DNA of 33,229 nt from Helicobacter sp. MIT 00-7814 (lineage in GTDB: Bacteria > Campylobacterota > Campylobacteria > Campylobacterales > Helicobacteraceae). A program made the translations under genes and the position numbers. The DNA lies in NCBI RefSeq assembly GCF_003364115.1, contig NZ_NXLL01000024.1, forward strand, positions 1 to 33,229. Direction: 5' to 3'. Of the stretch, positions 7,066 to 15,117 are shown piece by piece. Positions within the stretch are counted from its first letter, which is position 1; each line of letters starts with the position of its first letter. The notes beneath the pieces were generated by a model. It ran no database searches. It saw nothing but the letters and a program-made list of their open reading frames with translations, and was not told the origin of the DNA.

Positions 7066-10000
7066 ATGAGCTTGACTTTAGGCATTGATATAGGGAGCAC
7101 AACGGCGAAAATCGCGCTGATGGACGGCGATGAGATTATCTACAAAAAGTATGAGCGCCATTATTCTAAGGTGCGCGAGAAGAGCATTGAGATTGTGGAG
7201 GGCTTGCGCGAGATTATCGGCGAGCGCGAGTTTAAGGTTTCAATTTCTGGTTCGGCTGGATTTGGGATTTGCAAGGCTGTGGGGATTGATTTTGCGCAAG
7301 AAGTGTTTGCCACAGCGGAGGCGATAAAATTCCTAGAGCCTGATACGGATTGTATCATCGAGCTAGGTGGCGAAGATGCGAAGATTCTCTTCCTAAGTGG
7401 CGGGACAGAAGAGCGAATGAATGGCTCATGTGCTGGCGGGACAGGTGCATTTATCGATCAAATGGTAACTTTGCTTGCCATTAGCGCACAAGAATTTGAT
7501 GAGATTTCTTTGAATGCAGATAAAATCTATCCTGTGGCGTCGCGCTGTGGCGTGTTTGCCAAAACTGATGTGCAACCACTCCTCAATCAAGGCGTGAATA
7601 AAAAAGATATTACCGCAAGTATCTTTCAAGCGGTGGTGGATCAAACCATCAGCGGACTGGCGCAAGGGCGCAAAATCGGTGGAAAAGTGATGTTTCTAGG
7701 TGGTCCGCTGTTTTTTTATAAAGGCTTGCAAAAGCGCTTTCAAGAGAGCTTGAAGCTTGATAATGAGCATGCGATTTTCCCAGATTATGCGCAGTATTCT
7801 GTGTCTATTGGTGTGGCGCTTTGTGCGAGGGAAAATGAAAAATCCTACACCTGCGATAGCCTCATCGCAAAGCTTGTGGAATCTAAAAATGTCGCAAGCA
7901 AAAATAAATACCTCGAGCCACTTTTTGCAGATTCTAAAGAATACGAGGAGTTTTTGGCGCGTCATAAAGATGCGAGCGTGGAGGAGATGAGCATTGATGA
8001 AGCCTATGAAGCGGGCGGATTTAAAAAGATAGATTGCTATATCGGCATAGATTGTGGCTCGACGACGACAAAGCTTGTGATAATCGATGATTTTGCGCGC
8101 ATTCTTTATCAATTTTACAACTCAAATCAAGGTAACCCTGCGAGCGTGATTTTTGAGCAGCTAAGTTATATTTATGAAAACTTTGGCGATAAAATTAACA
8201 TCAAAGGAAGCGCGGTAACAGGCTATGGCGAGGAGCTTATAAAGGCTGGATTTGGGCTAGATTCTGGACTTGTGGAGACGATGGCGCACCTCAAAGCCGC
8301 ACAGCACTTCAATCCGCAGGTAGATTTCATCATCGATATCGGCGGGCAGGATATCAAATGCTTTTATATCAAAAATCAAACGATAGATTCTATCATGCTA
8401 AATGAAGCTTGCTCGAGCGGTTGCGGGAGCTTTATAGAGACTTTTGCGCGATCAATGGGCTATGATGTGGCGAGCTTTTCAAAGCTAGGGCTAGAATCTA
8501 AAAGCCCTGTGGAGCTTGGAAGTCGTTGCACCGTGTTTATGAATAGCTCGGTGAAAGAGGCGCAAAAAGAAGGTGCGTGTATTGAAGATATCAGTGCTGG
8601 GCTTTCTATGAGCGTGGTGAAAAATGCGATTTATAAGGTTATCCGCGCGCGTGATGCGGACGATTTGGGACAGCAGATTGTCGTGCAGGGCGGGACATTT
8701 TACAATGACGCGGTTTTAAGAAGCTTTGAAAAAGAGATCGGGCGCAATGTCATCCGCCCTAAAATTAGCGGGCTTATGGGGGCTTTTGGTGCGGCACTTT
8801 ACGCACAAGGGCTAAATTTGCCAAAATCTAGCATTATCACACCTGAAGCATTGCAAGGCTTTGAGCATACTGCGACAGCGACTGTTTGTAAGATTTGCGG
8901 GAATAACTGCAACCTAACGATAAATAAATTTGGCAACGCGCAAGGAGCGAAAAAATTTATCTCTGGTAATCGTTGCGACAAACCGCTAGGCTTTAAGAAA
9001 GTCTTGCATTTGCCAAATATGTATGATTACAAGCTTAGTAAGCTAAAAAATATGTTTGAATACAAGGATTTTGACAAAGAGCATTGCGCGGTGAAATTTG
9101 GCTCACGCGGGAAAATCGGCATTCCTTTGGGGCTCAATATGTATGAAAATCTCCCCTTTTGGCATACTCTTTTAAGTGAGCTAGGCTATGAAGTGGTGGT
9201 TTCTGATATTACCACGCGCAAAACCTTTGCCAAAGGGCAATACAGCATTCCAAGTGATACTGTGTGCTATCCAGCAAAGCTTCAGCACGGACATATAGAA
9301 AACCTCATGGATAGGGGTGTGGAAAAGATTTTCTATCCTTGTATGAGCTATAACTTTGAATCTGATGCAAAGCATCAAGACACCAGCACAAATAATTACA
9401 ATTGCCCGGTGGTGGCTTATTATCCAGAATTGCTTAATGCAAATGTCGATAGACTGCGCGAGGTAAAATTCCTCTATCCATATTTTGGCTTGCATAAGAA
9501 AGAAGAGTTTTTTGCAAAAAGCCTAGATTTTTTCAAAAAAGAACTAGGCGCAAGTAAAGGCGAGTTTAGAAAAGCGCTAGATAGGGCATATGCGTTCCGC
9601 GAAGCATGGCTTGATGATATCCAAAGAGAGGGCGAGAAAAACCTTGCTTATATTAAAGAGCATAATCTCAAAGCAATCGTGCTAAGCGGGCGTCCATACC
9701 ATATCGACCCAGAGATAAATCATGGCATTGATAAGCTTATAAACTCACTTGGGCTAGTGGTTTTGAGCGAAGATTCTATCTCGCATTTGGCGACGGCTAA
9801 AGATTTGCAGATTTTAAATCAATGGAGCTACCACTCACGCCTTTATAACGCTGCGGAGTTTGTCTGCGCGCATGATAATATCGAGCTAGTCCAGCTTGTG
9901 AGCTTTGGCTGCGGGATAGATTCTATCACCACTGATGAGGTGCGCGCGATTTTGGAAGCGCGCGGGCGATTCTACACCCAGCTAAAAATCGATGAAATTA

Positions 10001-10155
10001 GCAACCTAGGCGCCGTGAAAATCAGAATCCGCTCGCTTCTAGGTGCGATGGAAGAAAAAATGAGTGGCAAAAAATCAAAGCTCACCCAAAGCATACTTTT
10101 CCACAACACCCACGCGCAAAAAGAAATGCGCAAAATGATGGCCTTGACGAATTAA
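7066..10155 (+). CDS. Large 2-hydroxyacyl-CoA dehydratase activase with DUF2229-type domain
   Basis: This 1029-residue protein has two consecutive BadF/BadG/BcrA/BcrD ATPase domains. The first (about 1-275) starts LGIDIGSTTAKIAL and has cluster-ligand cysteines Cys122 (NGSCAGGTG) and Cys161 (ASRCGVFAKTD). The second (about 324-590) starts IGIDCGSTTTKLV with Cys449 and Cys488. A Cys-rich knuckle follows (Cys608, 611, 615, 637). The rest resembles DUF2229 and part of a dehydratase subunit. In this family ATP hydrolysis drives one electron from a bridging [4Fe-4S] cluster to a radical dehydratase. In many anaerobes similar domains continue in one chain of about 1400 residues; here the remaining part appears to be the next gene, 32 bases downstream. 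The substrate is unknown, and no CoA-transferase is nearby. Confidence 0.85.
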   Translation: MSLTLGIDIGSTTAKIALMDGDEIIYKKYERHYSKVREKSIEIVEGLREIIGEREFKVSISGSAGFGICKAVGIDFAQEVFATAEAIKFLEPDTDCIIELGGEDAKILFLSGGTEERMNGSCAGGTGAFIDQMVTLLAISAQEFDEISLNADKIYPVASRCGVFAKTDVQPLLNQGVNKKDITASIFQAVVDQTISGLAQGRKIGGKVMFLGGPLFFYKGLQKRFQESLKLDNEHAIFPDYAQYSVSIGVALCARENEKSYTCDSLIAKLVESKNVASKNKYLEPLFADSKEYEEFLARHKDASVEEMSIDEAYEAGGFKKIDCYIGIDCGSTTTKLVIIDDFARILYQFYNSNQGNPASVIFEQLSYIYENFGDKINIKGSAVTGYGEELIKAGFGLDSGLVETMAHLKAAQHFNPQVDFIIDIGGQDIKCFYIKNQTIDSIMLNEACSSGCGSFIETFARSMGYDVASFSKLGLESKSPVELGSRCTVFMNSSVKEAQKEGACIEDISAGLSMSVVKNAIYKVIRARDADDLGQQIVVQGGTFYNDAVLRSFEKEIGRNVIRPKISGLMGAFGAALYAQGLNLPKSSIITPEALQGFEHTATATVCKICGNNCNLTINKFGNAQGAKKFISGNRCDKPLGFKKVLHLPNMYDYKLSKLKNMFEYKDFDKEHCAVKFGSRGKIGIPLGLNMYENLPFWHTLLSELGYEVVVSDITTRKTFAKGQYSIPSDTVCYPAKLQHGHIENLMDRGVEKIFYPCMSYNFESDAKHQDTSTNNYNCPVVAYYPELLNANVDRLREVKFLYPYFGLHKKEEFFAKSLDFFKKELGASKGEFRKALDRAYAFREAWLDDIQREGEKNLAYIKEHNLKAIVLSGRPYHIDPEINHGIDKLINSLGLVVLSEDSISHLATAKDLQILNQWSYHSRLYNAAEFVCAHDNIELVQLVSFGCGIDSITTDEVRAILEARGRFYTQLKIDEISNLGAVKIRIRSLLGAMEEKMSGKKSKLTQSILFHNTHAQKEMRKMMALTN

Positions 10156-10187
10156 TAGCAAAATATTAAAACATTTAAGGAGAACAC

Positions 10188-11942
10188 ATGACACAAAAAA
10201 TTACCCCTCAAACGCTTGCGCAGAACGCGCAGGACTTAGCACACGAAGTCGCTAACACAGCGCAGAATGCAAAAGAGCTTGCAAGTGAAGTGGCTAAAAA
10301 CGCACAAGGTGCAGCTGTGGAAGTCGCTAACACAGCGCTTGAAGTAGCACAAAGTGCGAAAAATAAAGCAAATCTTGCCCTTTCAAGCGCGCAAAGTGTG
10401 GCAAGTGAAGTGGCTGAAAGTGTGGCACAAAAAGCGCAAAATGTAGCCCAAAGTGCAAAGGGTGTAGCTAGTGAAGTTGCTTCAAGCGTGCAGGGCGTGG
10501 CGCAAAATGCTAAAGATTCTGTGCAAGGCGTTGCAGAAAATCTTGTGCGTAAAACTCAAGGTATCGCACAAAGCGCAAAAGAATCTCTTGTGAATTTCCG
10601 CCCAGATTCCCACTCGCTCCCAAATAATGGCAAAGCGCCAAGCATAGGCAAGTGGAATGTCGGCTCAAGCACGGATAGCATTTTAAAAACAAATCGTGAG
10701 ATTACCAAAGTGCCTTTTACAAAAGAGATGAAAGAGACGCACACAATCCTCGTGCCGATGATGCTTCCGATACATTTTAGATTTTTGGTAAATATCTTGC
10801 ATTTGCATGGTTACAAGGCTGAACTGCTTCATAATGAAGGTGCGGGCGTGGTAAATGAGGGCTTAAGGAATGTGCATAATGACACTTGCTACCCTGCGCT
10901 TCTTGTGATAGGGCAGATGATTGATGCGCTAAAAAGTGGCAAATGGGATTTAAGCAAAGTCGCGCTTCTCATCACGCAAACCGGCGGTGGCTGTCGCGCG
11001 AGTAACTATATCCACCTTTTACGCAAAGCGCTTAATAAAGCGGGCTTTGGCGAGATTCCAGTAATTTCACTAAACTTTAGCGGACTAGAAACCGACCAAG
11101 GCTTTAGCGTCACGCGCCCAATGCTTCAAAACTTCCTATCTGCCATCATTTATGGTGATTTGCTTATGCATATTTCAAACCAATGCAAATCCTATGAGTT
11201 AAACAAAGGCGATACAGAGGCAAAAATCGCTAAATGGGTGGAGAGAATCACAACGCCGGGCACAAACAAGGGGCTTACAAGCTACAAGGCGTTAAAAAAA
11301 GATATGAAAGAGATTTTAGATGATTTTGCAAGCATTCCACGAAGCACGGAGAAAAAGGTGCAGGTGGGAATCGTGGGTGAAATTTATATCAAGTTCTCAC
11401 CACTAGGGAACAATAACCTTGAGGACTTTTTACTAAGTGAAAATTGCGAAGTGGTGATACCCGGATTCCTAGATTTTTGCTTGTATTGCATAAATGATAG
11501 CATTGTGGAAAATAAAATGTATGGTGGCAAGTGGCTTACAAGAATGATTTATCGCGTGGTGTTTGAATACTTCTGCGGAAAGCAAAAAGATATGATAAAA
11601 ATGATACAAAAGCATGGAGTTTTCCGCGCGCCAAGTCCATTTAAGCATACAAAATCGCTTGCTGATGGCTATGTGAGCGAGGCGATGAATATGGGCGAGG
11701 GCTGGCTACTCACTGCTGAAATGCTAGAGCTCATCGAGCAGGGCGTAAATAATGTCGTCTGCACACAGCCTTTTGGTTGTCTGCCAAATCATATCGTCGG
11801 ACGCGGTATGATGAAAGTGATAAAAGAGAAAAATCCGCAAAGCAACATTGTCTCAATCGACTATGATCCAAGTGCTACGCGGGTAAATCAAGAAAATCGT
11901 ATAAAGCTAATGCTAAGCAATGCACGCAAGGAACTAGCCTAA
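10188..11942 (+). CDS. 2-hydroxyacyl-CoA dehydratase-like subunit with an Ala-rich helical repeat extension
   Basis: The 584 residues fall into two parts. Residues 1-136 are almost only Ala, Gln, Lys, Glu, Val, Ser and Asn, in repeating units such as ASEVA, AQSAK and NAKE. That composition predicts a long amphipathic helix like LEA proteins or apolipoproteins. After a linker (137-175), residues 176-584 are dehydratase-like, with conserved cysteines in NDTCYPA (Cys234), GGGCRASNY (Cys269) and CTQPFGCLPNHI, candidate ligands of the catalytic iron-sulfur cluster. This matches the C-terminal half of the large fused activase-dehydratases. AAGGAGAA precedes the ATG. The repeats include near-identical DNA units (10281-10295 and 10401-10415), so they probably expanded by duplication. 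The role of the extension is unknown. Confidence 0.82.
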   Translation: MTQKITPQTLAQNAQDLAHEVANTAQNAKELASEVAKNAQGAAVEVANTALEVAQSAKNKANLALSSAQSVASEVAESVAQKAQNVAQSAKGVASEVASSVQGVAQNAKDSVQGVAENLVRKTQGIAQSAKESLVNFRPDSHSLPNNGKAPSIGKWNVGSSTDSILKTNREITKVPFTKEMKETHTILVPMMLPIHFRFLVNILHLHGYKAELLHNEGAGVVNEGLRNVHNDTCYPALLVIGQMIDALKSGKWDLSKVALLITQTGGGCRASNYIHLLRKALNKAGFGEIPVISLNFSGLETDQGFSVTRPMLQNFLSAIIYGDLLMHISNQCKSYELNKGDTEAKIAKWVERITTPGTNKGLTSYKALKKDMKEILDDFASIPRSTEKKVQVGIVGEIYIKFSPLGNNNLEDFLLSENCEVVIPGFLDFCLYCINDSIVENKMYGGKWLTRMIYRVVFEYFCGKQKDMIKMIQKHGVFRAPSPFKHTKSLADGYVSEAMNMGEGWLLTAEMLELIEQGVNNVVCTQPFGCLPNHIVGRGMMKVIKEKNPQSNIVSIDYDPSATRVNQENRIKLMLSNARKELA

Positions 11943-11956
11943 GTTAAGGGCTTGTC

Positions 11957-12059
11957 TTTTTGGCTCTTTTTATGGATTCTGCGCTTAAGGTTTCGGTCAT
12001 TACCTATTAGGTAACTCCCTTAACCTTTGCGCTTGAAAACCATAAAAATAGCTCAAAAA
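11957..12059. repeat. 103-nt nested imperfect palindrome
   Basis: Three inverted pairs nest around one centre. The outer arms are 11957-11975 (TTTTTGGCTCTTTTTATGG) and 12040-12059 (CCATAAAAATAGCTCAAAAA). The middle arms are GCGC/TTAAGG (11981-11990) and CCTTAA/GCGC (about 12018-12032). The core is TTACCTA-T-TAGGTAA (12000-12014). The element begins 15 bases after the dehydratase stop. It lacks a U run directly after the last arm, so it is not a textbook terminator. It could be a structured RNA, a small palindromic repeat or a cruciform-forming regulatory site. The rest of the gap, to 12333, contains the AldB-like promoter region. Confidence 0.6.
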
Positions 12060-12240
12060 TCCTTCGCCTGCGCGTTTTTTGTGCGATTTGAAAAACTTTG
12101 ATTTTTAGGGAATCTTTGCAGATTCTGCTAAACCCACAACTAAGAATCCCCCTCTTTTTGAATCAATTGTTTAGCGGTTTTCCCTCACAAAATAAGAATG
12201 ATTACTTGTTACATAAGGTAAAAATTGCCAAAAATTACTC

Positions 12241-12246
12241 TAAAAT
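12241..12246 (+). promoter_or_regulatory. Candidate -10 for the aldehyde dehydrogenase gene
   Basis: TAAAAT lies 88 bases upstream of the ATG, giving a leader of roughly 80 nt. That leader contains a small stem-loop with arms AACAAC (12295-12300) and GTTGTT (12306-12311), ending about 12 bases before the GAGGAGAG ribosome-binding site. The upstream sequence repeats TTAC/GGTAA half-sites, but I cannot assign a regulator. Confidence 0.35.
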
Positions 12247-12333
12247 CTTTATCTGTAGGTAATTTCTTAATCAAAAAGGATTAGACTAGCTTTCAACAAC
12301 AAGGCGTTGTTAAAAAGATTTTGAGGAGAGAAC

Positions 12334-13839
12334 ATGAGTAAATATAAAGACAGCAAAAATGTATTTAAATCCCGCTATGAGAACTTTATTGGCGGTGAGT
12401 GGGTGAAGCCCACAAATGGCGAATATGCAAAAAATATAAGCCCGATTAATGGAGAGTTTTTGTGCGAGGTGCCACTTTCTAGCAATGAAGATGTGGAAAA
12501 AGCGCTTGATGCCGCCACAAAGGCAAAAGATTCTTGGGGGGATACAAGTGCAGGCGAGCGCTCGAGAATCTTACTAAAAATCGCGGATAGAATCGAGGAA
12601 AATTTAGAGAAAATCGCCTACGCAGAGACTTGGGATAATGGCAAGGCGATTAGAGAGACGCTCAATGCCGACATTCCACTTGCAGCTGATCATTTCCGCT
12701 ATTTTGCAGGTTGTATCCGCGCGCAGGAAGGCGCGATTAGCGACATTGATCACGACACTGTGGCGTATCACTTCCATGAGCCTTTGGGTGTTGTGGGGCA
12801 GATTATCCCGTGGAATTTCCCCTTGCTTATGGCAGCGTGGAAAATCGCCCCCGCCCTTGCAGCAGGCAATACAATCGTAATGAAGCCAGCTTCGCCCACA
12901 CCTGCTAGCATTCTTGTTTTGCTTGATATTATCGGCGACTTGCTGCCCGCAGGCACGCTAAATATCGTCAATGGCAGCGGATCTAAGATTGGTAAGCACC
13001 TCGCCACAAGCCCAAAAATTGCAAAAGTAGCTTTCACCGGCTCAACAAGCGTTGGGCGCGAGATTATGCAATTTGCTACAGAAAACATCATCCCTTCAAC
13101 GCTCGAGCTTGGCGGGAAGTCGCCAAATATTTTCTTTGAAGATATTTTCGATTATGAGGACGCTTATTTGGACAAGGTGATTGAAGGTTTGGTGCTTTTT
13201 GCGTTCAATCAAGGCGAGGTTTGCACTTGCCCTTCGCGCGCGCTTATCCATGAAAAAATTTATGATAGATTTATGGAAAAAGTGCTTAAACGCGTGGAGG
13301 CTATCAATCGCGGGAATCCGCTTGAGCTTAGCACGATGATGGGCGCACAAGTCGATGAAAAGCAGATAAATACGATTCTAAATTATATTAAAATCGGCAA
13401 AGAGGAGGGCGCGGAGTGCCTCATCGGCGGTGAGCGCGACATTCGCCCGGGGCTTGAAAATGGCTACTACATTAAGCCCACGATTTTCAAAGGGCATAAC
13501 AAAATGAGAATCTTTCAAGAAGAGATTTTTGGACCGGTGCTCGCCGTTACGACTTTCAAAGATGACAAAGAAGCGCTTGAGATTGCAAATGACACGGTGT
13601 ATGGGCTTGGCAGTGGGATTTGGACGCGCGATATTAACCGCGCCTATCGCTTCGGACGCGGAATCCAAGCAGGGCGCGTTTGGACAAACTGCTATCACGC
13701 TTATCCAGCGCACGCGGCATTTGGCGGATACAAAGAAAGCGGTATTGGCAGAGAAACGCACAAGATGATTTTGGATCACTATCAGCAGACAAAAAATATT
13801 CTTGTGAGCTATTCAATCAATAAGCTTGGATTCTTTTAA
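12334..13839 (+). CDS. NAD(P)-dependent aldehyde dehydrogenase, AldB/AcoD-like
   Basis: The 501-residue protein is a full-length class of [26 protein letters not shown] is the conserved nucleotide-binding entry, [11 protein letters not shown] the Rossmann turn, [11 protein letters not shown] carries the general-base Glu, and [15 protein letters not shown] carries catalytic Cys297. The GEVCTCPSR form is typical of E. coli AldB and Alcaligenes AcoD, which oxidise acetaldehyde and related short aldehydes to acids, so that is the best guess for the substrate. It is cytoplasmic. It stands alone between a palindromic element upstream and a strong terminator downstream. GAGGAGAG precedes the ATG. 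Confidence 0.93.
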   Translation: MSKYKDSKNVFKSRYENFIGGEWVKPTNGEYAKNISPINGEFLCEVPLSSNEDVEKALDAATKAKDSWGDTSAGERSRILLKIADRIEENLEKIAYAETWDNGKAIRETLNADIPLAADHFRYFAGCIRAQEGAISDIDHDTVAYHFHEPLGVVGQIIPWNFPLLMAAWKIAPALAAGNTIVMKPASPTPASILVLLDIIGDLLPAGTLNIVNGSGSKIGKHLATSPKIAKVAFTGSTSVGREIMQFATENIIPSTLELGGKSPNIFFEDIFDYEDAYLDKVIEGLVLFAFNQGEVCTCPSRALIHEKIYDRFMEKVLKRVEAINRGNPLELSTMMGAQVDEKQINTILNYIKIGKEEGAECLIGGERDIRPGLENGYYIKPTIFKGHNKMRIFQEEIFGPVLAVTTFKDDKEALEIANDTVYGLGSGIWTRDINRAYRFGRGIQAGRVWTNCYHAYPAHAAFGGYKESGIGRETHKMILDHYQQTKNILVSYSINKLGFF

Positions 13840-13861
13840 GAATCTACGCTTAGGGCTTTTT

Positions 13862-13918
13862 TAGAATCTTGCGAAATCTTGCGTGAAAATTTTAGATTTT
13901 GCAAGATTCTAGCTTTTT
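13862..13918 (+). terminator. Intrinsic terminator built from an inverted AGAATCT pair
   Basis: Arms 13862-13872 (TAGAATCTTGC) and 13901-13911 (GCAAGATTCTA) are perfect complements. Pairing continues inward for about seven more bases with one G-U, making an 18-bp stem with a 14-nt loop. GCTTTTTT follows directly. It lies 23 bases after the aldehyde dehydrogenase stop and would end that transcript. Each arm contains the abundant 7-mer AGAATCT. Confidence 0.85.
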
Positions 13919-14075
13919 TGGAATTTTTTAAATCTCATCAAACCCCGCCATTTGCTTCAAAAATTTTTAAATCTCTCAAATTTATTTAAAATCCCCCAAA
14001 CCACGCGCAGATTCTCATTTTCAAATACAAAATATCCAGCAATAAAAAAGAATATTTTTTAAGGATTTTCTAAGT

Positions 14076-14088
14076 GGGGGGGGGGGGG
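14076..14088 (+). repeat. G13 homopolymer in the promoter of an outer-membrane protein gene
   Basis: Thirteen G lie immediately upstream of TAATAT (14089-14094) and 60 bases before the ATG of the outer-membrane protein gene at 14149. Placed in the promoter spacer, a change in length alters the distance between upstream contacts and the -10, the mechanism known for Neisseria porA. This suggests graded or on/off transcriptional phase variation. The rest of the 309-base gap holds the preceding terminator and an A/T-rich tract. Confidence 0.8.
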
Positions 14089-14094
14089 TAATAT
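14089..14094 (+). promoter_or_regulatory. Candidate -10 next to the G13 tract
   Basis: TAATAT abuts the G13 tract and would give a leader of about 48 nt. A second candidate, TATAAAAT at 14126-14133, is a better hexamer but would start transcription almost at the AAGGAGAAGG ribosome-binding site (from about 14138), leaving almost no leader, so the first is preferred. Confidence 0.4.
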
Positions 14095-14148
14095 TGCACT
14101 CCTTGCGAAAAAATCGCAATACACATATAAAATCTTTAAGGAGAAGGT

Positions 14149-14793
14149 ATGAAAAAAATAGTAGCAGTTGGATTGTGCGCACTAAGCTTTGGCTTGGCAG
14201 ATGGGAAATTTCAGGAAAAGAGCGGAGTGCTTGTAGGGCTTTCTATGGGTGCTGGACAGACTTCACAAACCATAACGGTAGCAGGCGAAAGTTCAAAAAC
14301 AACACAATTTTTGCCAGCATTTGGGCTTCAAGTTGGTTATAAGCACTTTTTTAATGAATATCTCGGCGTTCGCGGATATGGCGCATTTGACTATGCTTGG
14401 AATTCAAGTGAATCTACTTATTCGCAAGGAACAGAATCTAGTAGCACTTCAGCAATGAATGTAACCGCAAATGCAGATGTGCTTTTCAACGCCTTCAACA
14501 CACAATCTACAAGCTATGGTGTGTTTGTAGGCATCGGGCTTGGTGGGCAGTTTTATAATTTTAAATTAAGTCAGGCTGGTTCTTCAGAAAAGCTTAATCA
14601 AAGCGGATTCTATGCGGATGCAAAGCTTGGTTTGCGCGCTGCTACAGAATCTCTAGGCATCGAGTTTGGGCTTAAATTCCCATTTACAACAGTTTCTGGG
14701 AAAAATGTAGCATTTGGACAAGATACTTTTGAATCCATAAAGGCAAAGCAGTCTGTTCCGCAATTCTACGCCACAATTAACCTTTATTTCTAA
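14149..14793 (+). CDS. Outer-membrane beta-barrel protein, probably phase variable
   Basis: The 214-residue precursor starts MKKIVAVGLCALSFGLADG, a signal peptide with likely cleavage around residues 17-19. The mature part alternates polar and hydrophobic residues in strands such as GVLVGLSMGAG, YGVFVGIGLGGQF and FYADAKLGLRAA. It ends in FYATINLYF, the terminal aromatic signature recognised by the BAM complex. The pattern fits small Helicobacter outer-membrane proteins of 8 or so strands; the function (adhesin, porin or structural) cannot be told. AAGGAGAAGG precedes the start. The gene has its own promoter region with a G13 tract, so expression is likely switched at transcription. Confidence 0.8.
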   Translation: MKKIVAVGLCALSFGLADGKFQEKSGVLVGLSMGAGQTSQTITVAGESSKTTQFLPAFGLQVGYKHFFNEYLGVRGYGAFDYAWNSSESTYSQGTESSSTSAMNVTANADVLFNAFNTQSTSYGVFVGIGLGGQFYNFKLSQAGSSEKLNQSGFYADAKLGLRAATESLGIEFGLKFPFTTVSGKNVAFGQDTFESIKAKQSVPQFYATINLYF

Positions 14794-14850
14794 AAAGTTG
14801 TAAAATTTTGCATCACAAAGCAATTTGCTTAAAAGCCAATTGCTTAAGTG

Positions 14851-14879
14851 GATTCTCTAAAAACACATTTTAGAGAATC
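14851..14879 (+). terminator. Perfect 12-bp stem-loop after the outer-membrane protein gene
   Basis: GATTCTCTAAAA (14851-14862) pairs perfectly with TTTTAGAGAATC (14868-14879) around the loop ACACA. The arms again carry inverted copies of the GAATCT core. Downstream is pyrimidine-rich (CTCTCTTT) rather than a pure U run. A smaller 8-bp stem (14818-14825 with 14838-14845) precedes it. Together they probably end the transcript of the gene at 14149. Confidence 0.65.
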
Positions 14880-14913
14880 TCACCCTCTCTTTAACTTTCA
14901 CTATACATTTTTT

Positions 14914-15034
14914 TCATCATTGTGAGATAAAGCCAAAGCAAAGCACAAATTTAAAGTTTTTTGAATCTTAAAAATCTAAAAAAGTTTGCGCGAGGTGCAA
15001 AGAATATTTGTGCAGAATGCTTTAGCCCTTTTTT
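14914..15034 (+). ncRNA. Candidate structured small RNA, about 120 nt
   Basis: A TATACA -10 candidate (14902-14907) predicts a start near 14914. Two arms, 14932-14950 and 15006-15026, can pair as an 8-bp perfect stem (GCACAAAT with ATTTGTGC) and a 9-bp stem with one mismatch, separated by a small internal loop. The enclosed 55 nt contains a further hairpin (TTTGC/GCAAA). A T6 run (15029-15034) follows the outer arm, as in intrinsic terminators. No open frame with a ribosome-binding site lies inside. It could equally be a terminator-like leader upstream of pyrD. No known RNA family is recognised. Confidence 0.35.
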
Positions 15035-15066
15035 GCCCGCATTAATTGCTATATTGTTAGAATTTT

Positions 15067-15074
15067 TATACAAT
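15067..15074 (+). promoter_or_regulatory. Candidate -10 for pyrD
   Basis: TATACAAT lies 43 bases before the pyrD ATG, after an A/T-rich upstream stretch, giving a leader of about 35 nt. Confidence 0.45.
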
Positions 15075-15117
15075 GGCGAATCTCGCATTTTGTAAAACTA
15101 CCCATTAAAGGCTACTT

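Noticed and set aside
10261-10480. CRISPR or tandem-repeat array
   Set aside because: The repeated 15-mers are coding repeats of an Ala-rich helix with variable spacing and no unique spacers.
14094-14342. 82-codon frame overlapping the start of the outer-membrane protein gene
   Set aside because: It lacks a signal peptide and ribosome-binding site, and overlaps a gene with both, in another frame.
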